Source of the DNA: an uncultured Halieaceae bacterium
Lineage (GTDB): Bacteria; Pseudomonadota; Gammaproteobacteria; Pseudomonadales; Halieaceae
Assembly: GCA_913051825.1 (NCBI GenBank)
Contig: CAJXCR010000004.1
Coordinates: forward strand, 1-55,813
Reading direction: 5' to 3'
Length of the DNA stretch: 55,813 nucleotides
Below the pieces are notes generated by a model, which saw nothing but the letters and a program-made list of their open reading frames with translations, was not told the DNA's origin and searched no databases. A program made the position numbers and the translations under genes. Positions 44,401 through 55,223 of this stretch are shown here, piece by piece. Each line of letters begins with the position of its first letter. Positions within the stretch are counted from its first letter, which is position 1.

Positions 44401-45597
44401 ATGACTGAAAAAGACAGTCAGATAAAGTTTAATTCGAGCGATACAGTCGGTGTGCGTGTGGGTCATGAGCGAACGGTATTCGGTGAGCATTCTGAACCCA
44501 TATTTTCTACCTCAAGCTATGTTTTTCCCAATTCAGAGGAAGCTGCGATGCGTTTTTCTGGTGAAAGGGAAGGTGACATTTATTCTCGTTACACTAATCC
44601 TACGATTAGAATCTTTGAGCAACGCATTTCTGCTTTGGAGTGCGGTGAAAGAGCGGTGGCGACTTCCTCTGGTATGGCAGCGATACTTAGCACTTGCATG
44701 GCATTGCTTTCTGCCGGCGATCACGTTGTTTGCTCTAGAGATGTGTTTGGAACCACGACTTCGCTATTCAATAGATATCTAACTAAATTTGGTATCGACA
44801 TCACATTCGTTTCACTTATAGATATAGATCAATGGAAGGAATCTATTACAAGATCAACAAAAATGTTTTTTCTGGAAACTCCATCAAATCCTCTTTGTGA
44901 AGTAGCTGATATAAGTTTGCTTTCGACACTTGCACATAAAAATAACATTTTACTAGTGGTGGATAATTGTTTCTGCACACCAGCTCTACAAACTCCTTTG
45001 AAACTAGGAGCGGACATTGTCACTCATTCCGCTACTAAATATTTAGATGGTCAAGGAAGATGTGTCGGTGGAGCGGTTGTGGGAAGTGAATCGCATATGA
45101 ACGAGATTTTAGCTTTTCTTAGAACATGTGGACCAGCAATGAGCCCCTTCAACGCGTGGGTTTTTCTTAAGGGCTTGGAAACATTAAATTTAAGAATGGA
45201 GAGGCATAGTGCTTCAGGATATAAAGTGGCGTGCTGGCTGCGTGATAGATTGGAAATAGATGCGGTTCACTACACTGGTTTAGAGACACATGTTGGACAT
45301 TTGTTGGCAAAACGTCAGCAGAAAAATTATGGAGGCGTTCTGTCATTTGAACTAAAGGGAGGTAAGGCGGAGGCATGGCAGTTTATTGACGCTGTTCAAA
45401 TGCTTTCGCGGACCGCTAATTTTGGTGATGCCAAAAGTACTATTATTCATCCGGCAACCACTACACATAGTAGATTGAGTAAAGAGGAAAAACTCAAGTG
45501 TGGGATAAAGGACAATCTAATTCGCCTTTCAATTGGGTTAGAAGATGTTGAAGATATTATTCATGATTTAAAGTTAGGATTTGCTAGTTTGGTTTAG
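44401..45597 (+). CDS. metZ: O-succinylhomoserine sulfhydrylase
   Basis: A 398-residue PLP enzyme of the Cys/Met metabolism class that makes homocysteine from O-succinylhomoserine and sulfide. The PLP lysine is Lys213 in H-S-A-T-K-Y-L-D-G-Q, with the family elements SRYTNPT, SSGMAAI and ETPSNPLCEVADI. The location directly after purF is the metZ location in Pseudomonas, which supports MetZ over MetB or MetC. It is convergent with acnB, 28 bases away. Confidence 0.93.
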   Translation: MTEKDSQIKFNSSDTVGVRVGHERTVFGEHSEPIFSTSSYVFPNSEEAAMRFSGEREGDIYSRYTNPTIRIFEQRISALECGERAVATSSGMAAILSTCMALLSAGDHVVCSRDVFGTTTSLFNRYLTKFGIDITFVSLIDIDQWKESITRSTKMFFLETPSNPLCEVADISLLSTLAHKNNILLVVDNCFCTPALQTPLKLGADIVTHSATKYLDGQGRCVGGAVVGSESHMNEILAFLRTCGPAMSPFNAWVFLKGLETLNLRMERHSASGYKVACWLRDRLEIDAVHYTGLETHVGHLLAKRQQKNYGGVLSFELKGGKAEAWQFIDAVQMLSRTANFGDAKSTIIHPATTTHSRLSKEEKLKCGIKDNLIRLSIGLEDVEDIIHDLKLGFASLV

Positions 45598-45625
45598 AGG
45601 TTCAAGGTTTTTCCAAATAAATATT

Positions 45626-48229
45626 TTAGGCTATTTCTCTTAGTGAGATTTTCTTTCCTTCATCTGATTTCTTCTGATACTGAGAAATTTGATCAAAATT
45701 CATGTATCTATATATTTCGTCGGACATTGAGTCGATATTTTTAGAAAAAGCCATGTATTCTTGAGGTGTTGGTAGCCTACCCAGGACTGCTCCCACTGAC
45801 GCTAATTCAGCAGAAGTCAGATACACATCTGCCCCATCTCCTAACCGGTTTGGAAAGTTTCTCGTCGATGTAGAAAGTACCGTACTTTCTGGCTCCACGC
45901 GCGCCTGATTACCCATGCATAGAGAGCAACCAGGCATTTCCGTACGGGCTCCAGCGCGTCCATAAATATTGTAATAACCCTCTTCCATTAATTGATGTTC
46001 ATCCATTTTCGTTGGAGGAACTATCCACATTCTTGTGCTAATGGTTCCATTGTGTTGTTCCAATAATTTACCAGCAGCGCGAAAGTGGCCTATATTTGTC
46101 ATGCAACTTCCAATAAATACTTCATCAACGGGTTGGCCGGCCACGGATGATAGTAACCTAGCATCATCGGGATCATTTGGTGCGCAGACAATTGGTTCTA
46201 AAAGTTGATCTAGATTAATTTCAATTACCGCTGCGTACTCTGCATTCTTGTCTGCTCTCAGAAGAGTGGGCTTTTCAAGCCAAGCTTCCATATTTTTTGC
46301 TCTTCTCTCGAGTGTTCTTATGTCGCCATAGCCATCTGCTATCATCGAACGCAGTAAAACTATGTTTGATCTTAAGTATTCAGCGACCGTATCTTCATTA
46401 AGTTCGATTGCGCATCCAGCAGCAGATCTCTCAGCTGACGCATCAGACAGCTCGAAAGCTTGCTCTACTGTTAGATCAGTTAACCCTTCTATTTCGAGAA
46501 TTCGACCAGAAAAGATATTCTTCTTCCCTTTCTTTTCAACAGTAAGTAAGCCTTCTTGAATAGCAAAATAGGGAATTGCATGCACTAGATCTCTCAGTGT
46601 TATTCCTGGCTGCATTTCGCCTGTGAATCTGACTAGAACAGATTCAGGCATGTCCAACGGCATTACGCCAGTTGCTGCGGCAAAAGCGACGAGCCCTGAA
46701 CCTGCGGGAAAAGATATGCCTATGGGAAATCGAGTATGCGAATCACCGCCAGTACCCACGGTGTCTGGTAATAACATTCGGTTTAACCAGGAATGAATAA
46801 TTCCATCTCCTGGTCTAAGCGACACACCACCTCTTGTCATTATGAAATCGGGGAGTGTATGTTGGGTTTCTATATCAATCGGTTTGGGATATGCCGCAGT
46901 ATGGCAAAAAGATTGCATTGTTAAATCAGCTGAAAAACCTAAACAAGCTAGATCTTGCAGCTCGTCTCGTGTCATAGGACCCGTGGTATCTTGTGATCCC
47001 ACAGTTGTCATGCGCGGTTCACAATATGTTCCAGGGCGAACCCCATCTAATTCGCAGGCAACCCCGACTATTTTTTGAGCAAGGGTAAAGCCAGCGTTTG
47101 ACTCTTTAGGCTGTTCAGGTGATCTAAATAAATCGCTCTGCCCAAGAGATAGTGCTTCGCGTGCTCTTGATGTCAGACCTCTTCCAACTATAAGATTAAT
47201 TCTACCTCCGGCTCTGACTTCGTCTAACAATACGTCGGATTTTAGTTTGAATTCACAAAGTACTTCACCGCCTTCACTTAAGATTTTTCCTTCGTAAGGT
47301 CGGATTTCAATTATTTCACCCATCTTCAATTCACTAACAGGAGCTTCCAAAACTAACGCTCCAGCATCTTCCATTGTGTTATAAAAAATGGGTGCTATTT
47401 TTCCACCAATACAAATTCCGCCTGATTTTTTGTTCGGCACGCCATCGATTTCAGTACCGAAAAACCATAACAAGGAATTTGTCGCCGATTTCCTAGAAGA
47501 TCCGGTACCAACTACATCTCCCACAAAAGCGACTGGAAGATTTTTTGAGTTAATTTCCTCAATTTGCTTCATGGGTCCTATTTCACCATCCTGCATTGGT
47601 GTTAAACCTTCTCTTGGCATCTTATACATCGCGAGAGCATGCAATGGGATGTCTGGCCTAGACCATGCATCTTGAGCTGGGGATAAATCATCGGTGTTTG
47701 TTTCGCCTGAAACTTTAAAAACTATGGTTTTTATAGATTCTGCAACTGGTGCGCGAGTAGTAAACCATTCTGCATTGGCCCAGGAGTTTAAGACAGATTC
47801 GGCGGTTTTTACTCCCTTGGATGCAAGGTCTACCACATCATGGAAAGCGTCATAAACTAAAACAAGATTTTTAAGTTGATCGGCAGCAATTTCACCTAAT
47901 TCCTCATCTTCTAGGAGAGAAATGAGTGTATCGATATTGTAGCCACCCAGCATGTTGCCGAGGAGTTTGATTGCATTTTCTCGTGATATTAAGTCACATA
48001 TCTCCTCGTTTCTTGCGATAGCGGAAAGAAAGCTAGCTTTTACATATGCTGCTTCATCAACACCCGGTGGTACTCGATTGGCTAACAGTTCCATTAAAAA
48101 CTCTGCCTCGCCCTCAGGAGGTTGCTTAATGAGAGATATTAACTCCGCTGTTTCCTGCGCACTGAGCGGTTTGGGCGGTATAGAGTTTTCAGCTCTTTCT
48201 AAGGCGTTTTTTCGGTATGTCTCTAACAG
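45626..48229 (-). CDS. acnB: Aconitate hydratase B, CTG start
   Basis: The full TCA-cycle aconitase B, with the HEAT-like N-terminus, swivelling domain and three catalytic domains; Fe-S ligands are in [12 protein letters not shown] and [10 protein letters not shown]. From the first in-frame ATG (48094) the protein would lack its first 45 residues, but the frame stays open upstream and encodes [13 protein letters not shown], matching the canonical AcnB start. No ATG, GTG or TTG lies between the in-frame stop at 48257 and 48094. CTG 48227-48229 aligns with the usual Met and has AGAGGA 8 bases ahead, giving 867 residues (E. coli 865). Confidence 0.95.
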   Translation of the reverse strand: MLETYRKNALERAENSIPPKPLSAQETAELISLIKQPPEGEAEFLMELLANRVPPGVDEAAYVKASFLSAIARNEEICDLISRENAIKLLGNMLGGYNIDTLISLLEDEELGEIAADQLKNLVLVYDAFHDVVDLASKGVKTAESVLNSWANAEWFTTRAPVAESIKTIVFKVSGETNTDDLSPAQDAWSRPDIPLHALAMYKMPREGLTPMQDGEIGPMKQIEEINSKNLPVAFVGDVVGTGSSRKSATNSLLWFFGTEIDGVPNKKSGGICIGGKIAPIFYNTMEDAGALVLEAPVSELKMGEIIEIRPYEGKILSEGGEVLCEFKLKSDVLLDEVRAGGRINLIVGRGLTSRAREALSLGQSDLFRSPEQPKESNAGFTLAQKIVGVACELDGVRPGTYCEPRMTTVGSQDTTGPMTRDELQDLACLGFSADLTMQSFCHTAAYPKPIDIETQHTLPDFIMTRGGVSLRPGDGIIHSWLNRMLLPDTVGTGGDSHTRFPIGISFPAGSGLVAFAAATGVMPLDMPESVLVRFTGEMQPGITLRDLVHAIPYFAIQEGLLTVEKKGKKNIFSGRILEIEGLTDLTVEQAFELSDASAERSAAGCAIELNEDTVAEYLRSNIVLLRSMIADGYGDIRTLERRAKNMEAWLEKPTLLRADKNAEYAAVIEINLDQLLEPIVCAPNDPDDARLLSSVAGQPVDEVFIGSCMTNIGHFRAAGKLLEQHNGTISTRMWIVPPTKMDEHQLMEEGYYNIYGRAGARTEMPGCSLCMGNQARVEPESTVLSTSTRNFPNRLGDGADVYLTSAELASVGAVLGRLPTPQEYMAFSKNIDSMSDEIYRYMNFDQISQYQKKSDEGKKISLREIA

Positions 48230-48243
48230 TGTCTTTATCCTCT
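48227..48243 (-). promoter_or_regulatory. Ribosome binding site and CTG start codon of acnB
   Basis: On the minus strand AGAGGA (48238-48243) is followed by 8 bases and CTG (48227-48229). The only other non-stop initiation candidate in the open upstream stretch is ATA at 48238, which overlaps the ribosome binding site. Confidence 0.75.
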
Positions 48244-48416
48244 GTGCAAAAAAGCATTAAACAAAAAAAGATAGATATAAAAGTTACGGAGTGACAAGTA
48301 TACCGTACAGGGGCACTTTCCTGAAATATGTGAAGAAGATTTCGTTTATTCATTTCGACAATGAAATAGTTATTGTAATTCAGCCTTTAATTTAGGTTGG
48401 GACTTTTTGTATTTCC

Positions 48417-48899
48417 GTGTTTAATACCCGAATGGATCTTCCTAGAGTAAAAACGCCCTGTATTGGTGTCTGTTCTACCGGTATTGGAGATTTGGTTTGC
48501 AGGGGATGTAAGCGTTTTTCACATGAAGTGATTCAATGGAATGGTTATAGCGAAGAACAAAAGAGGATTGTGGATCAGCGGCTAAGCGATTTTTTATCTA
48601 AATGCGTAGGTAATTATCTAAATATAAATGATTCATCGCTAGTAAAATGGCAATTGGACGTCCAACAGATTCGGTATAATAAAAATCATGATGAAAACTG
48701 CTGGCTTTTTGCATTAGTTAAGGCTGGAGCAGGGCAGATCACTACTACTGCAGATTATGGTTTTTCTATTAGGCGCGAGCATGACCAACTTAATCTTTTC
48801 GAAATCAGAGAAATGATAGATTCGGATTTCTATAAGTTATCTGAGGCGCATTATGATCGCTATATTTCTATCCCAGATTTATTTGATTCCGTAGTATAG
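48417..48899 (+). CDS. DUF1289 protein with C-terminal extension
   Basis: A 160-residue protein. The first 60 residues are a DUF1289 domain with Cys15, Cys19, Cys28 and Cys31 (C-X3-C-X8-C-X2-C), PCIGVCS, CRGCKRF and the conserved W-N-G-Y, probably a metal-binding knuckle. The remaining 100 residues are an uncharacterised extension; many DUF1289 proteins are only 60-80 residues long. GTG 48417 is used here, but ATG 48432 is equally possible as neither has a strong ribosome binding site. miaE follows after 8 bases. Confidence 0.82.
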   Translation: MFNTRMDLPRVKTPCIGVCSTGIGDLVCRGCKRFSHEVIQWNGYSEEQKRIVDQRLSDFLSKCVGNYLNINDSSLVKWQLDVQQIRYNKNHDENCWLFALVKAGAGQITTTADYGFSIRREHDQLNLFEIREMIDSDFYKLSEAHYDRYISIPDLFDSVV

Positions 48900-48907
48900 A
48901 TCGAAGA

Positions 48908-49531
48908 GTGATTAGCGAGATATTAAATTTTCTTCCATGTGTAACTAACAAGAAATGGTTACAGTGCGCGAAGGACAATATCCCACTTCTTCTTATTGAC
49001 CATGCAAACTGTGAAAAAAAAGCAGCTTCATCAGCTCTGCATATGACCTATCGATATGTTGACAAACCTAATGTCTTAATTAAATTTTCACGTTTGGCTC
49101 GCGAAGAGATGCATCATTTTGAGCAAGTGGTAGCTATTATGGTGGATCGTAAGGTAACTTACTCTCAGTTGTCGGCTTCACGTTATGCAGGTGATCTTAA
49201 GAAAGTTGTGCGTGCTGAAGAACCTGGTAGGTTGATAGATACCTTGCTCATCGGTGCAATTATAGAGGCTAGATCATGTGAGCGATTTAGTGCTTTAGTC
49301 CCTGTGCTCGATGAGGAGCTGAGTTCTTTTTATTCATCATTACTTAAATCTGAATCGCGACATTTTTTGGAATATTTAGAACTTGCTGAGACGGAGGCTA
49401 GTGTCGATGAGGTTCAAGAGCGATTAGAAATTTTGTTAGCAAAGGAAAAGCAACTAATTGAGAGTGAGGATCGAGTTTTTAGATTTCACAGTGGCGAGCC
49501 ATGTGATAACTTAAATTCGAATCGCCTTTAG
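48908..49531 (+). CDS. miaE: tRNA-(ms2io6A)-hydroxylase
   Basis: A 207-residue non-heme diiron monooxygenase that hydroxylates the isopentenyl side chain of ms2i6A37 in tRNA. The ferritin-like iron ligands are visible in LAREEMHHFEQV (E-x-x-H), IIEARSCERF and SESRHFLEY. It starts at GTG and is close to the DUF1289 gene. Its 3' end overlaps convergent lpxH by 21 bases. Presence implies that MiaA and MiaB are encoded elsewhere. Confidence 0.93.
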   Translation: MISEILNFLPCVTNKKWLQCAKDNIPLLLIDHANCEKKAASSALHMTYRYVDKPNVLIKFSRLAREEMHHFEQVVAIMVDRKVTYSQLSASRYAGDLKKVVRAEEPGRLIDTLLIGAIIEARSCERFSALVPVLDEELSSFYSSLLKSESRHFLEYLELAETEASVDEVQERLEILLAKEKQLIESEDRVFRFHSGEPCDNLNSNRL

Positions 49532-50224
49532 TAGTCGCTCATCATCAGTTATTTTAAGTATCCAAGCTTCTTTTTCCCATGCGCCCAGAACCCAGCGATC
49601 TCCAAAGGTTTCTTGATGATGTTGCGGTCTATGTGTATGACCGTGTATTAGCTGCGTAATATCATATAAGCCCATGAATTCGTCGACGGTGGAAGTATTC
49701 ACATCCATAATGCTTTCTGCCTTATTACTGTTCGCCTCTGAACTCATTTGTCTCAGGTTTTTGGCGAGATCTCTGCGTTCCTCTAATGATTTTGAGAGAA
49801 CATTTGTTTTCCAAGAAGGATCTCGACTAATTTTTCGGAACTTCTGATATTCCGTATCGTCCGTGCATAATGTGTCGCCATGCATAAGCAATGTTGGTTT
49901 AGAACCAATTATATGAACAGTAGGGTCTGTCAAGAGAGTGGCACCGACCGTGTCACAGAAAGCTTCTCCAAGTAAAAAATCTCGATTACCTGGCATAATA
50001 TAAAGTTGCCCACCCGTATCGGTGAATGTTTTTAATATTATTCTGACCTCATTCGCTAGAGAGGAATCGTCGTCGTCACCCAGCCAGGCTTCAAAAAGAT
50101 CGCCAAGGATGTACAATTTTAATTTTGCAGCCTCACCCGAAACAAACTTAGCGAAAGCTTTAAAGGTGTCCGGTCTATCAGATGTTAGATGAAGATCGGA
50201 TATTAAATAACATGTAGAGCCCAA
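49511..50224 (-). CDS. lpxH: UDP-2,3-diacylglucosamine diphosphatase
   Basis: A 237-residue calcineurin-like phosphoesterase that makes lipid X in lipid A synthesis. Metal-binding motifs appear in order: SDLHL, GDLFEAWLGDDD, PGNRDFLLG, MHGDTLCTDD and HGHTHRPQHH. It starts at TTG, with AGGAAG about 10 bases ahead; no ATG gives a protein with the conserved N-terminal strand. The gene follows ppiB by 12 bases on the same strand. Confidence 0.95.
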   Translation of the reverse strand: MGSTCYLISDLHLTSDRPDTFKAFAKFVSGEAAKLKLYILGDLFEAWLGDDDDSSLANEVRIILKTFTDTGGQLYIMPGNRDFLLGEAFCDTVGATLLTDPTVHIIGSKPTLLMHGDTLCTDDTEYQKFRKISRDPSWKTNVLSKSLEERRDLAKNLRQMSSEANSNKAESIMDVNTSTVDEFMGLYDITQLIHGHTHRPQHHQETFGDRWVLGAWEKEAWILKITDDERLLKAIRI

Positions 50225-50236
50225 GTTTGTTGCTTC

Positions 50237-50740
50237 CTAATCAGAGATTTCCGTAATCGATTCGATTACTACAGGCTCTTCAGGAACATCGTCATGTCCA
50301 CTTTTACGTGTAGTAGTGACCCCGCGTATCTTGTCTATGACATCTCTGCCCTCAACCAGTTCGCCAAAGACTGCATAGCCCCACCCGTTAGAACTTTTCT
50401 CAGAATGATTTAAGAAATCATTGTCGCTAACATTGATAAAGAATTGGGAGGTTGCAGAGTGCGGGTCGTTGGTCCTTGCCATGGCGATGGTTCCCCAATT
50501 ATTTGAAAGACCGTTATCTGCTTCGTTTTCAATAGGATCACTGGTCTCCTTTTGCTCCATTTCCGCAGTGAAGCCACCACCTTGAATCATAAAGCCATCA
50601 ATCACCCTATGAAATATTGTCCCATCATAAAATGAGTCGCGTACGTAACTAAGAAAATTTTCAACCGTGATAGGTGCCGCTTCTTCATTGAGTTGTAATT
50701 TGATAGTGCCGCAACTGGTTTCTAGCTTGACTGTAGCCAT
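50237..50740 (-). CDS. ppiB: Peptidyl-prolyl cis-trans isomerase B
   Basis: A 167-residue cytosolic cyclophilin. It has the catalytic core [13 protein letters not shown] (with Arg and Phe of the active site), and [21 protein letters not shown]. There is no signal peptide, which marks PpiB over PpiA. ATG 50740 follows a GGGGGA ribosome binding site; an in-frame TTG that overlaps this site is not used. It leads the ppiB-lpxH pair and is divergent from glnS, sharing a 190-base region. Confidence 0.95.
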   Translation of the reverse strand: MATVKLETSCGTIKLQLNEEAAPITVENFLSYVRDSFYDGTIFHRVIDGFMIQGGGFTAEMEQKETSDPIENEADNGLSNNWGTIAMARTNDPHSATSQFFINVSDNDFLNHSEKSSNGWGYAVFGELVEGRDVIDKIRGVTTTRKSGHDDVPEEPVVIESITEISD

Positions 50741-50930
50741 TTTTTCCCCCAAATATGAAGTTTCATGAGTCGTGATCTAAAGCATGTCGGTGCTTATAAT
50801 ATCCCAATATGGATCATCAACTACAGCGGCAATATTCCCTAAGTATGTGCGAAAGTGGTTTTGTCTCTAGGTTGGGACGGTTTAAGAAGGTAAAATATCA
50901 TTTTAACAAATCCTCTCTATAGAATTATTT

Positions 50931-52604
50931 ATGGAAAACGAGATCGGCAATAACTTCCTTCGAAGAATTATTAGAAATGATGTGGAGTCAGGCGAAGTTA
51001 CTAAAGTAGTAACGAGATTTCCGCCAGAGCCTAACGGATACTTACATATCGGTCATGCCAAATCTATTCATGTGAATTTTGAGTTGGCACAAGAATTTTC
51101 CGGAGTTTGTCACCTTCGGTTCGATGACACTAATCCAGAGAAGGAATGTCAGGAATATATAGACTCGATACAGGAAGATGTTCGCTGGTTGGGGTATGAG
51201 TGGCATGGAGAGATTCGATATGCGTCTAATTATTTTGAACAGCTCTATGAATGGGCTTGTGATCTTGTAGATCAGGGGTTGGCTTACGTATGTGATTTAT
51301 CTCCTGAAGAATCTCGAGAATATCGAGGCACTTTGACGCGACCTGGAGTTGATAGTCCTTATCGAAATCGATCAAGTTCAGAGAATCGAGATTTACTAGA
51401 ACGTATGCGTCAGGGCGAATTTGACGAAGGAAGTCGCGTTTTACGTGCAAAAATATCGATGGCTTCTCCAAATATCAATCTACGTGATCCGGTTCTTTAT
51501 CGCATACGCAAACATGAGCATCATCAGACTGGAACCAGCTGGGTTATCTATCCAAGTTACGATTTTGCACATGGTCAAGAGGATGCAATAGAAGGCATTA
51601 CGCACTCTATCTGTACACTTGAATTTGAGGATCATCGACCTCTTTATGATTGGTTTCTTGATCACTTACCTATTTCAAATAGGCCTAGGCAGTTTGAGTT
51701 TGGGCGCTTGAATACAAGTTATACGATTACAAGCAAAAGAAAACTTGGTCAACTCATAGAGAAGAATATTGTTTCTGGTTGGGATGATCCTCGTATGCCT
51801 ACGATAGCGGGTATGAGAAGGCGAGGTTTCACTCCAAACGCCATTAGAAAATTCTGTGAGATGATTGGTACGACCAGATCGGATGGAGTAGTCGATGTTG
51901 CCATGTTAGAACATGCGATAAGGGACGATTTAAATGAGAACGCACCAAGGGCGATGGCTGTTTTGAGACCGATTAAGCTGGTGCTAGAAAACCTTCCTGA
52001 GACTTATTGTGAAGAGTTTCAGGCTCCATGCCACCCCAATCGACCTGAGCTTGGGACTAGAAAAATTTCGTTCTCTAGAGAGCTATATATAGATGAAGAT
52101 GATTTTCGTGAAGAAGCCAACAAAAAATACAAGCGCTTGGTAATTGGGAAAAGAGTGAGATTGCGTAATGCTTATATTGTTCAGGCTAATCGCGTTGAAA
52201 GAGACGCAGATGGAAATATTTCGATAGTTTACGCAGATTTGATTCCAGACACATTGGGTAGTGATCCAGCCGATGGTGTCAAGGCAAAAGGTGTTATTCA
52301 CTGGGTATGCGCCAAAACGGCGAGTCGAGCCTCGGTAAGATTGTACGATCGTTTGTTTAACCATCCTTCTCCTGATAAAGGAGATCTTAATTTTCTCGAT
52401 TTTATTAATGAGGAATCTATTGGAATTCTCGAAGAGGCAATGGTAGAAGCCTCTTTAACTCAGGCAACACCTGAACAAGCTTTTCAGTTTGAGCGGGAAG
52501 GGTATTTCGTTGCAGATCGTTACGATTATTCTGCTGACAATTTAGTCTTTAATCGCGTAATTGGTTTGCGAGACACCTGGCAGAAAATAGAAGAGGGCGT
52601 ATGA
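50931..52604 (+). CDS. glnS: Glutaminyl-tRNA synthetase
   Basis: A 557-residue class I synthetase charging tRNA-Gln. The HIGH signature is in [17 protein letters not shown], the KMSKS-like loop is [11 protein letters not shown], and the two C-terminal beta-barrel anticodon-binding domains follow. Length is normal (E. coli 554). The upstream 190 bases hold a TATAAT at 50795-50800 without a clear -35. The last 4 bases overlap cysS (ATGA). Confidence 0.97.
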   Translation: MENEIGNNFLRRIIRNDVESGEVTKVVTRFPPEPNGYLHIGHAKSIHVNFELAQEFSGVCHLRFDDTNPEKECQEYIDSIQEDVRWLGYEWHGEIRYASNYFEQLYEWACDLVDQGLAYVCDLSPEESREYRGTLTRPGVDSPYRNRSSSENRDLLERMRQGEFDEGSRVLRAKISMASPNINLRDPVLYRIRKHEHHQTGTSWVIYPSYDFAHGQEDAIEGITHSICTLEFEDHRPLYDWFLDHLPISNRPRQFEFGRLNTSYTITSKRKLGQLIEKNIVSGWDDPRMPTIAGMRRRGFTPNAIRKFCEMIGTTRSDGVVDVAMLEHAIRDDLNENAPRAMAVLRPIKLVLENLPETYCEEFQAPCHPNRPELGTRKISFSRELYIDEDDFREEANKKYKRLVIGKRVRLRNAYIVQANRVERDADGNISIVYADLIPDTLGSDPADGVKAKGVIHWVCAKTASRASVRLYDRLFNHPSPDKGDLNFLDFINEESIGILEEAMVEASLTQATPEQAFQFEREGYFVADRYDYSADNLVFNRVIGLRDTWQKIEEGV

Positions 52605-53986
52605 CATCTTCTTTGTTTCTTTTTAATACCTCGAGTCGTAAAAAAGAGCTATTCACTCCTAAAGACCCTGAGCGCGTCACCATGTATGTATGTGGTCCCA
52701 CTGTTTATAATTATATCCATATTGGTAATGCTCGCCCCGCCGTAGTCTTTGATGTTTTGTTTCGTTTGCTAAAAAGAGAGTACGGTACCGTAATTTATGC
52801 GCGCAATATTACTGATGTTGATGACAAGATCATTGCAGCAGCTCAAGAAAACGATGAAAGCATGAGTGCGATCACTACTCGTTTCACAAAGGCCTATCGT
52901 GATGATGTCTCCGCACTTAAGACCCTAGCACCAACACTCGAACCTCTTGCAACTGAACATATCGAAGAGATGATTCAGTTGACAGAGATATTAATGAACA
53001 AAGGACATGCGTATTTAGCGGAGGCCAATGTCTTGTTTTCTGTTCAATCAATGAAAGACTATGGTGCGTTAAGCAACCGAGCAATTGAGGATATGTTGGC
53101 TGGTGCGCGTGTTGAAATTGCTCAGTATAAAAAGCATCCCGGCGACTTTGTGCTATGGAAACCATCAAAATCAGGAGAGCCAGGCTGGGATAGTCCATGG
53201 GGATTTGGGCGCCCGGGTTGGCACTTAGAATGTTCTGCCATGGCGCATTCTCATTTAGGACAGGACATTGATATACACGGTGGAGGAAGAGATCTAATTT
53301 TCCCTCATCATGAAAATGAAATAGCGCAGAGTTGCTGTGCTTATGGTGGAAATTTCGTTAATCATTGGATGCACAATGCTACCGTTGATATCGATGGAGA
53401 GAAGATGTCGAAGTCACTCGGAAATATTCGAACTGTTCGAGACTTGCTTAAAAATTATCGAGGTGATGTCTTAAAATTAGCACTCCTTTCGACTCATTAT
53501 AGATCCCCATTAAATTTTTCTACGGCCCTTTTAGAACAGTCAGAGAAGACGCTCACAAGTTTCTACAATGGCTTGAGAGAAGTTGATGAAATACCAATTG
53601 ATGAAGTTAATATCGCGGACACAAGCTTTTATGAGGCATTATGCGATGATCTTAATACGCCCCTTGCTATCTCAGAGCTTCACAGCATGACTAAACGCAT
53701 TAATACGGGATCATTATCTGAAAAAAGAATTGCCAAGTCGCAATTATTGGCTGCGGGTTCTTTGTTGGGTCTTTTGGATTGTGAGCCTAATGCCTGGTTA
53801 CAGGGTGGTTTAGATTTAATTAGCATTAGCCCAGAAGAAATAGACTCTTTAATTTTAGAAAGAGATAAAGCTAAGAAGGCGAAAAATTATGCTCGTGCTG
53901 ATGAGATCAGAGGTTTGCTAACTGGTAAAGGCGTACTTCTCGAAGATTCTAGCGATGGTACGCGCTGGCGTCGTTCTTCAGATTAA
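52601..53986 (+). CDS. cysS: Cysteinyl-tRNA synthetase
   Basis: A 461-residue class I synthetase charging tRNA-Cys. It has the zinc-site Cys in [18 protein letters not shown] with the HIGN motif, [30 protein letters not shown] and the catalytic loop EKMSKSLGN. It is translationally coupled to glnS through an ATGA overlap. The stop overlaps convergent folD by 4 bases, so neither has room for a terminator. Confidence 0.97.
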   Translation: MTSSLFLFNTSSRKKELFTPKDPERVTMYVCGPTVYNYIHIGNARPAVVFDVLFRLLKREYGTVIYARNITDVDDKIIAAAQENDESMSAITTRFTKAYRDDVSALKTLAPTLEPLATEHIEEMIQLTEILMNKGHAYLAEANVLFSVQSMKDYGALSNRAIEDMLAGARVEIAQYKKHPGDFVLWKPSKSGEPGWDSPWGFGRPGWHLECSAMAHSHLGQDIDIHGGGRDLIFPHHENEIAQSCCAYGGNFVNHWMHNATVDIDGEKMSKSLGNIRTVRDLLKNYRGDVLKLALLSTHYRSPLNFSTALLEQSEKTLTSFYNGLREVDEIPIDEVNIADTSFYEALCDDLNTPLAISELHSMTKRINTGSLSEKRIAKSQLLAAGSLLGLLDCEPNAWLQGGLDLISISPEEIDSLILERDKAKKAKNYARADEIRGLLTGKGVLLEDSSDGTRWRRSSD

Positions 53987-54831
53987 TTGCGAAGCGATTT
54001 TTCTCCGGAATCAACAGTCTGTTTTATCAGCGTATTAATAGTCATCGGACCAACTCCTCCAGGTACTGGTGTATACGCGGACACCTTGTCAGCTAAAGCC
54101 TTTAACTCTATATCTCCAACCCCTCCTGGATGGTAGCCGGCATCGACCACAACAGCATCACTTTTCACCCACTCAGCACGGAGGAATTCAGGCTTACCTA
54201 CTGCACCTACTAGAATGTCTGCTTCGCCTACGATTTTAGGAAGATCTTTTGTACGTGAATGACAAATAGTGATCGTTGCATTTTTTTGTAGCAGCATCAT
54301 TGCCATGGGTTTTCCCAGTATGGGACTTCTGCCGACGATTACGGCATGTTTACCTTCAATCGGAATCTCATAGTACTCGAGCAGTCTCATGATTCCCTGA
54401 GGTGTCGCGCAACCATAGGCGGGTTCGCCCATGGACATTCTGCCAAATCCAAGACAAGTTACGCCATCTACGTCTTTTTCCAAGGCAATATTATCGAAAC
54501 AGAGCCTTTCTTCAATCTGTGAAGGCACAGGATGCTGTAAAAGGATGCCATGAACTTCACTATTATTATTTAGTTCATCGATTTTTTCGCGGAGCTGATC
54601 GGTGGTTGTAGATTTCGGAAGTTCAATAGCTAACGATTCCATGCCCACTCGACGGCAAGCATTCCCTTTCATTTTAACATAGGTCGCTGATGCAGGATCA
54701 TCGCCCACCAGTATGGTTGCCAGAATTGGGGTTTTTCCCTGAGCGAGAGCTTTAAGCTCGTTAACGCGTTCAAGTAATTCGGCCTCAGTTTCTGCGGCTA
54801 CGGCCTTTCCGTCCAAGATCAATGCTGGCAT
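53983..54831 (-). CDS. folD: Methylenetetrahydrofolate dehydrogenase/cyclohydrolase
   Basis: A 282-residue bifunctional enzyme that interconverts methylene-, methenyl- and 10-formyl-tetrahydrofolate using NADP. The signatures are [16 protein letters not shown] with the catalytic Lys, [25 protein letters not shown], the NADP-binding [15 protein letters not shown] and [11 protein letters not shown]. The length is standard. It is convergent with cysS and divergent from the tRNA-Pro/tRNA-His unit, separated by 189 bases. Confidence 0.97.
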   Translation of the reverse strand: MPALILDGKAVAAETEAELLERVNELKALAQGKTPILATILVGDDPASATYVKMKGNACRRVGMESLAIELPKSTTTDQLREKIDELNNNSEVHGILLQHPVPSQIEERLCFDNIALEKDVDGVTCLGFGRMSMGEPAYGCATPQGIMRLLEYYEIPIEGKHAVIVGRSPILGKPMAMMLLQKNATITICHSRTKDLPKIVGEADILVGAVGKPEFLRAEWVKSDAVVVDAGYHPGGVGDIELKALADKVSAYTPVPGGVGPMTINTLIKQTVDSGEKSLRN

Positions 54832-54966
54832 TGAATGTCTCCTAAAAACTTATCGAAATATGCGGATCTCAAGTGGGCGCACTATCCAATAGAAATAAGC
54901 TCTTGTCGAGTTGAAAAATATAATTAATTTGTGATTTTTGGAGTATATTTGATAGGGGTAAGAACG

Positions 54967-54995
54967 TTGACGCTAATGAGCGGCCTGAGTATCAT
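54967..54995 (+). promoter_or_regulatory. Sigma-70-type promoter of the tRNA-Pro/tRNA-His unit
   Basis: TTGACG (54967-54972), a 17-base spacer, and TATCAT (54990-54995). The start would fall near 55002, about 20 bases before tRNA-Pro. The GC-containing discriminator (TCGGC) after the -10 fits stringent control of stable RNA. This is the best -35/-10 pair I found in the window. Confidence 0.7.
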
Positions 54996-55020
54996 TCGGC
55001 ATCCTTGTTAGTATGAAATT

Positions 55021-55097
55021 CGGGGTATAGCGCAGTCTGGTAGCGCGCCTGCTTTGGGAGCAGGATGTCGGGAGTTCGAATCTCTCTACCCCGACCA
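55021..55097 (+). tRNA. tRNA-Pro (anticodon TGG)
   Basis: A complete 77-base tRNA. The acceptor stem pairs CGGGGTA (55021-55027) with TACCCCG (55087-55093), then A94 and an encoded CCA (55095-55097). The anticodon stem CCTGC/GCAGG encloses loop TTTGGGA with anticodon TGG (55055-55057). The T arm has GTTCGAATC. It is followed 48 bases later by tRNA-His. Confidence 0.96.
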
Positions 55098-55145
55098 ATC
55101 TTTTGTAGATGCGGAAGATTGGTAACCTTTCTAGCGTCTTTCAAT

Positions 55146-55222
55146 GGTGGCCGTAGCTCATCAGGTAGAGCACCGGATTGTGGCTCCGGAGGTAGTGGGT
55201 TCAAGACCCATCGGCCACCCCA
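55146..55222 (+). tRNA. tRNA-His (anticodon GTG)
   Basis: A 77-base tRNA with the histidine hallmark G-1 (55146) opposite C73 (55219). The acceptor stem is GTGGCCG (55147-55153) with CGGCCAC (55212-55218), then encoded CCA (55220-55222). The anticodon stem CCGGA/TCCGG encloses loop TTGTGGC, anticodon GTG at 55180-55182. Coding sequence of an SDR remnant begins directly after the CCA. Confidence 0.96.
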
Positions 55223-55223
55223 T

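Noticed and set aside
45626-48094. AcnB read from the first ATG (822 residues)
   Set aside because: It would lack 45 conserved N-terminal residues that are encoded in frame directly upstream; the CTG start explains them.
50795-50800. TATAAT box between ppiB and glnS
   Set aside because: No acceptable -35 at 16-18 bases in either direction, so I did not list it as a promoter.
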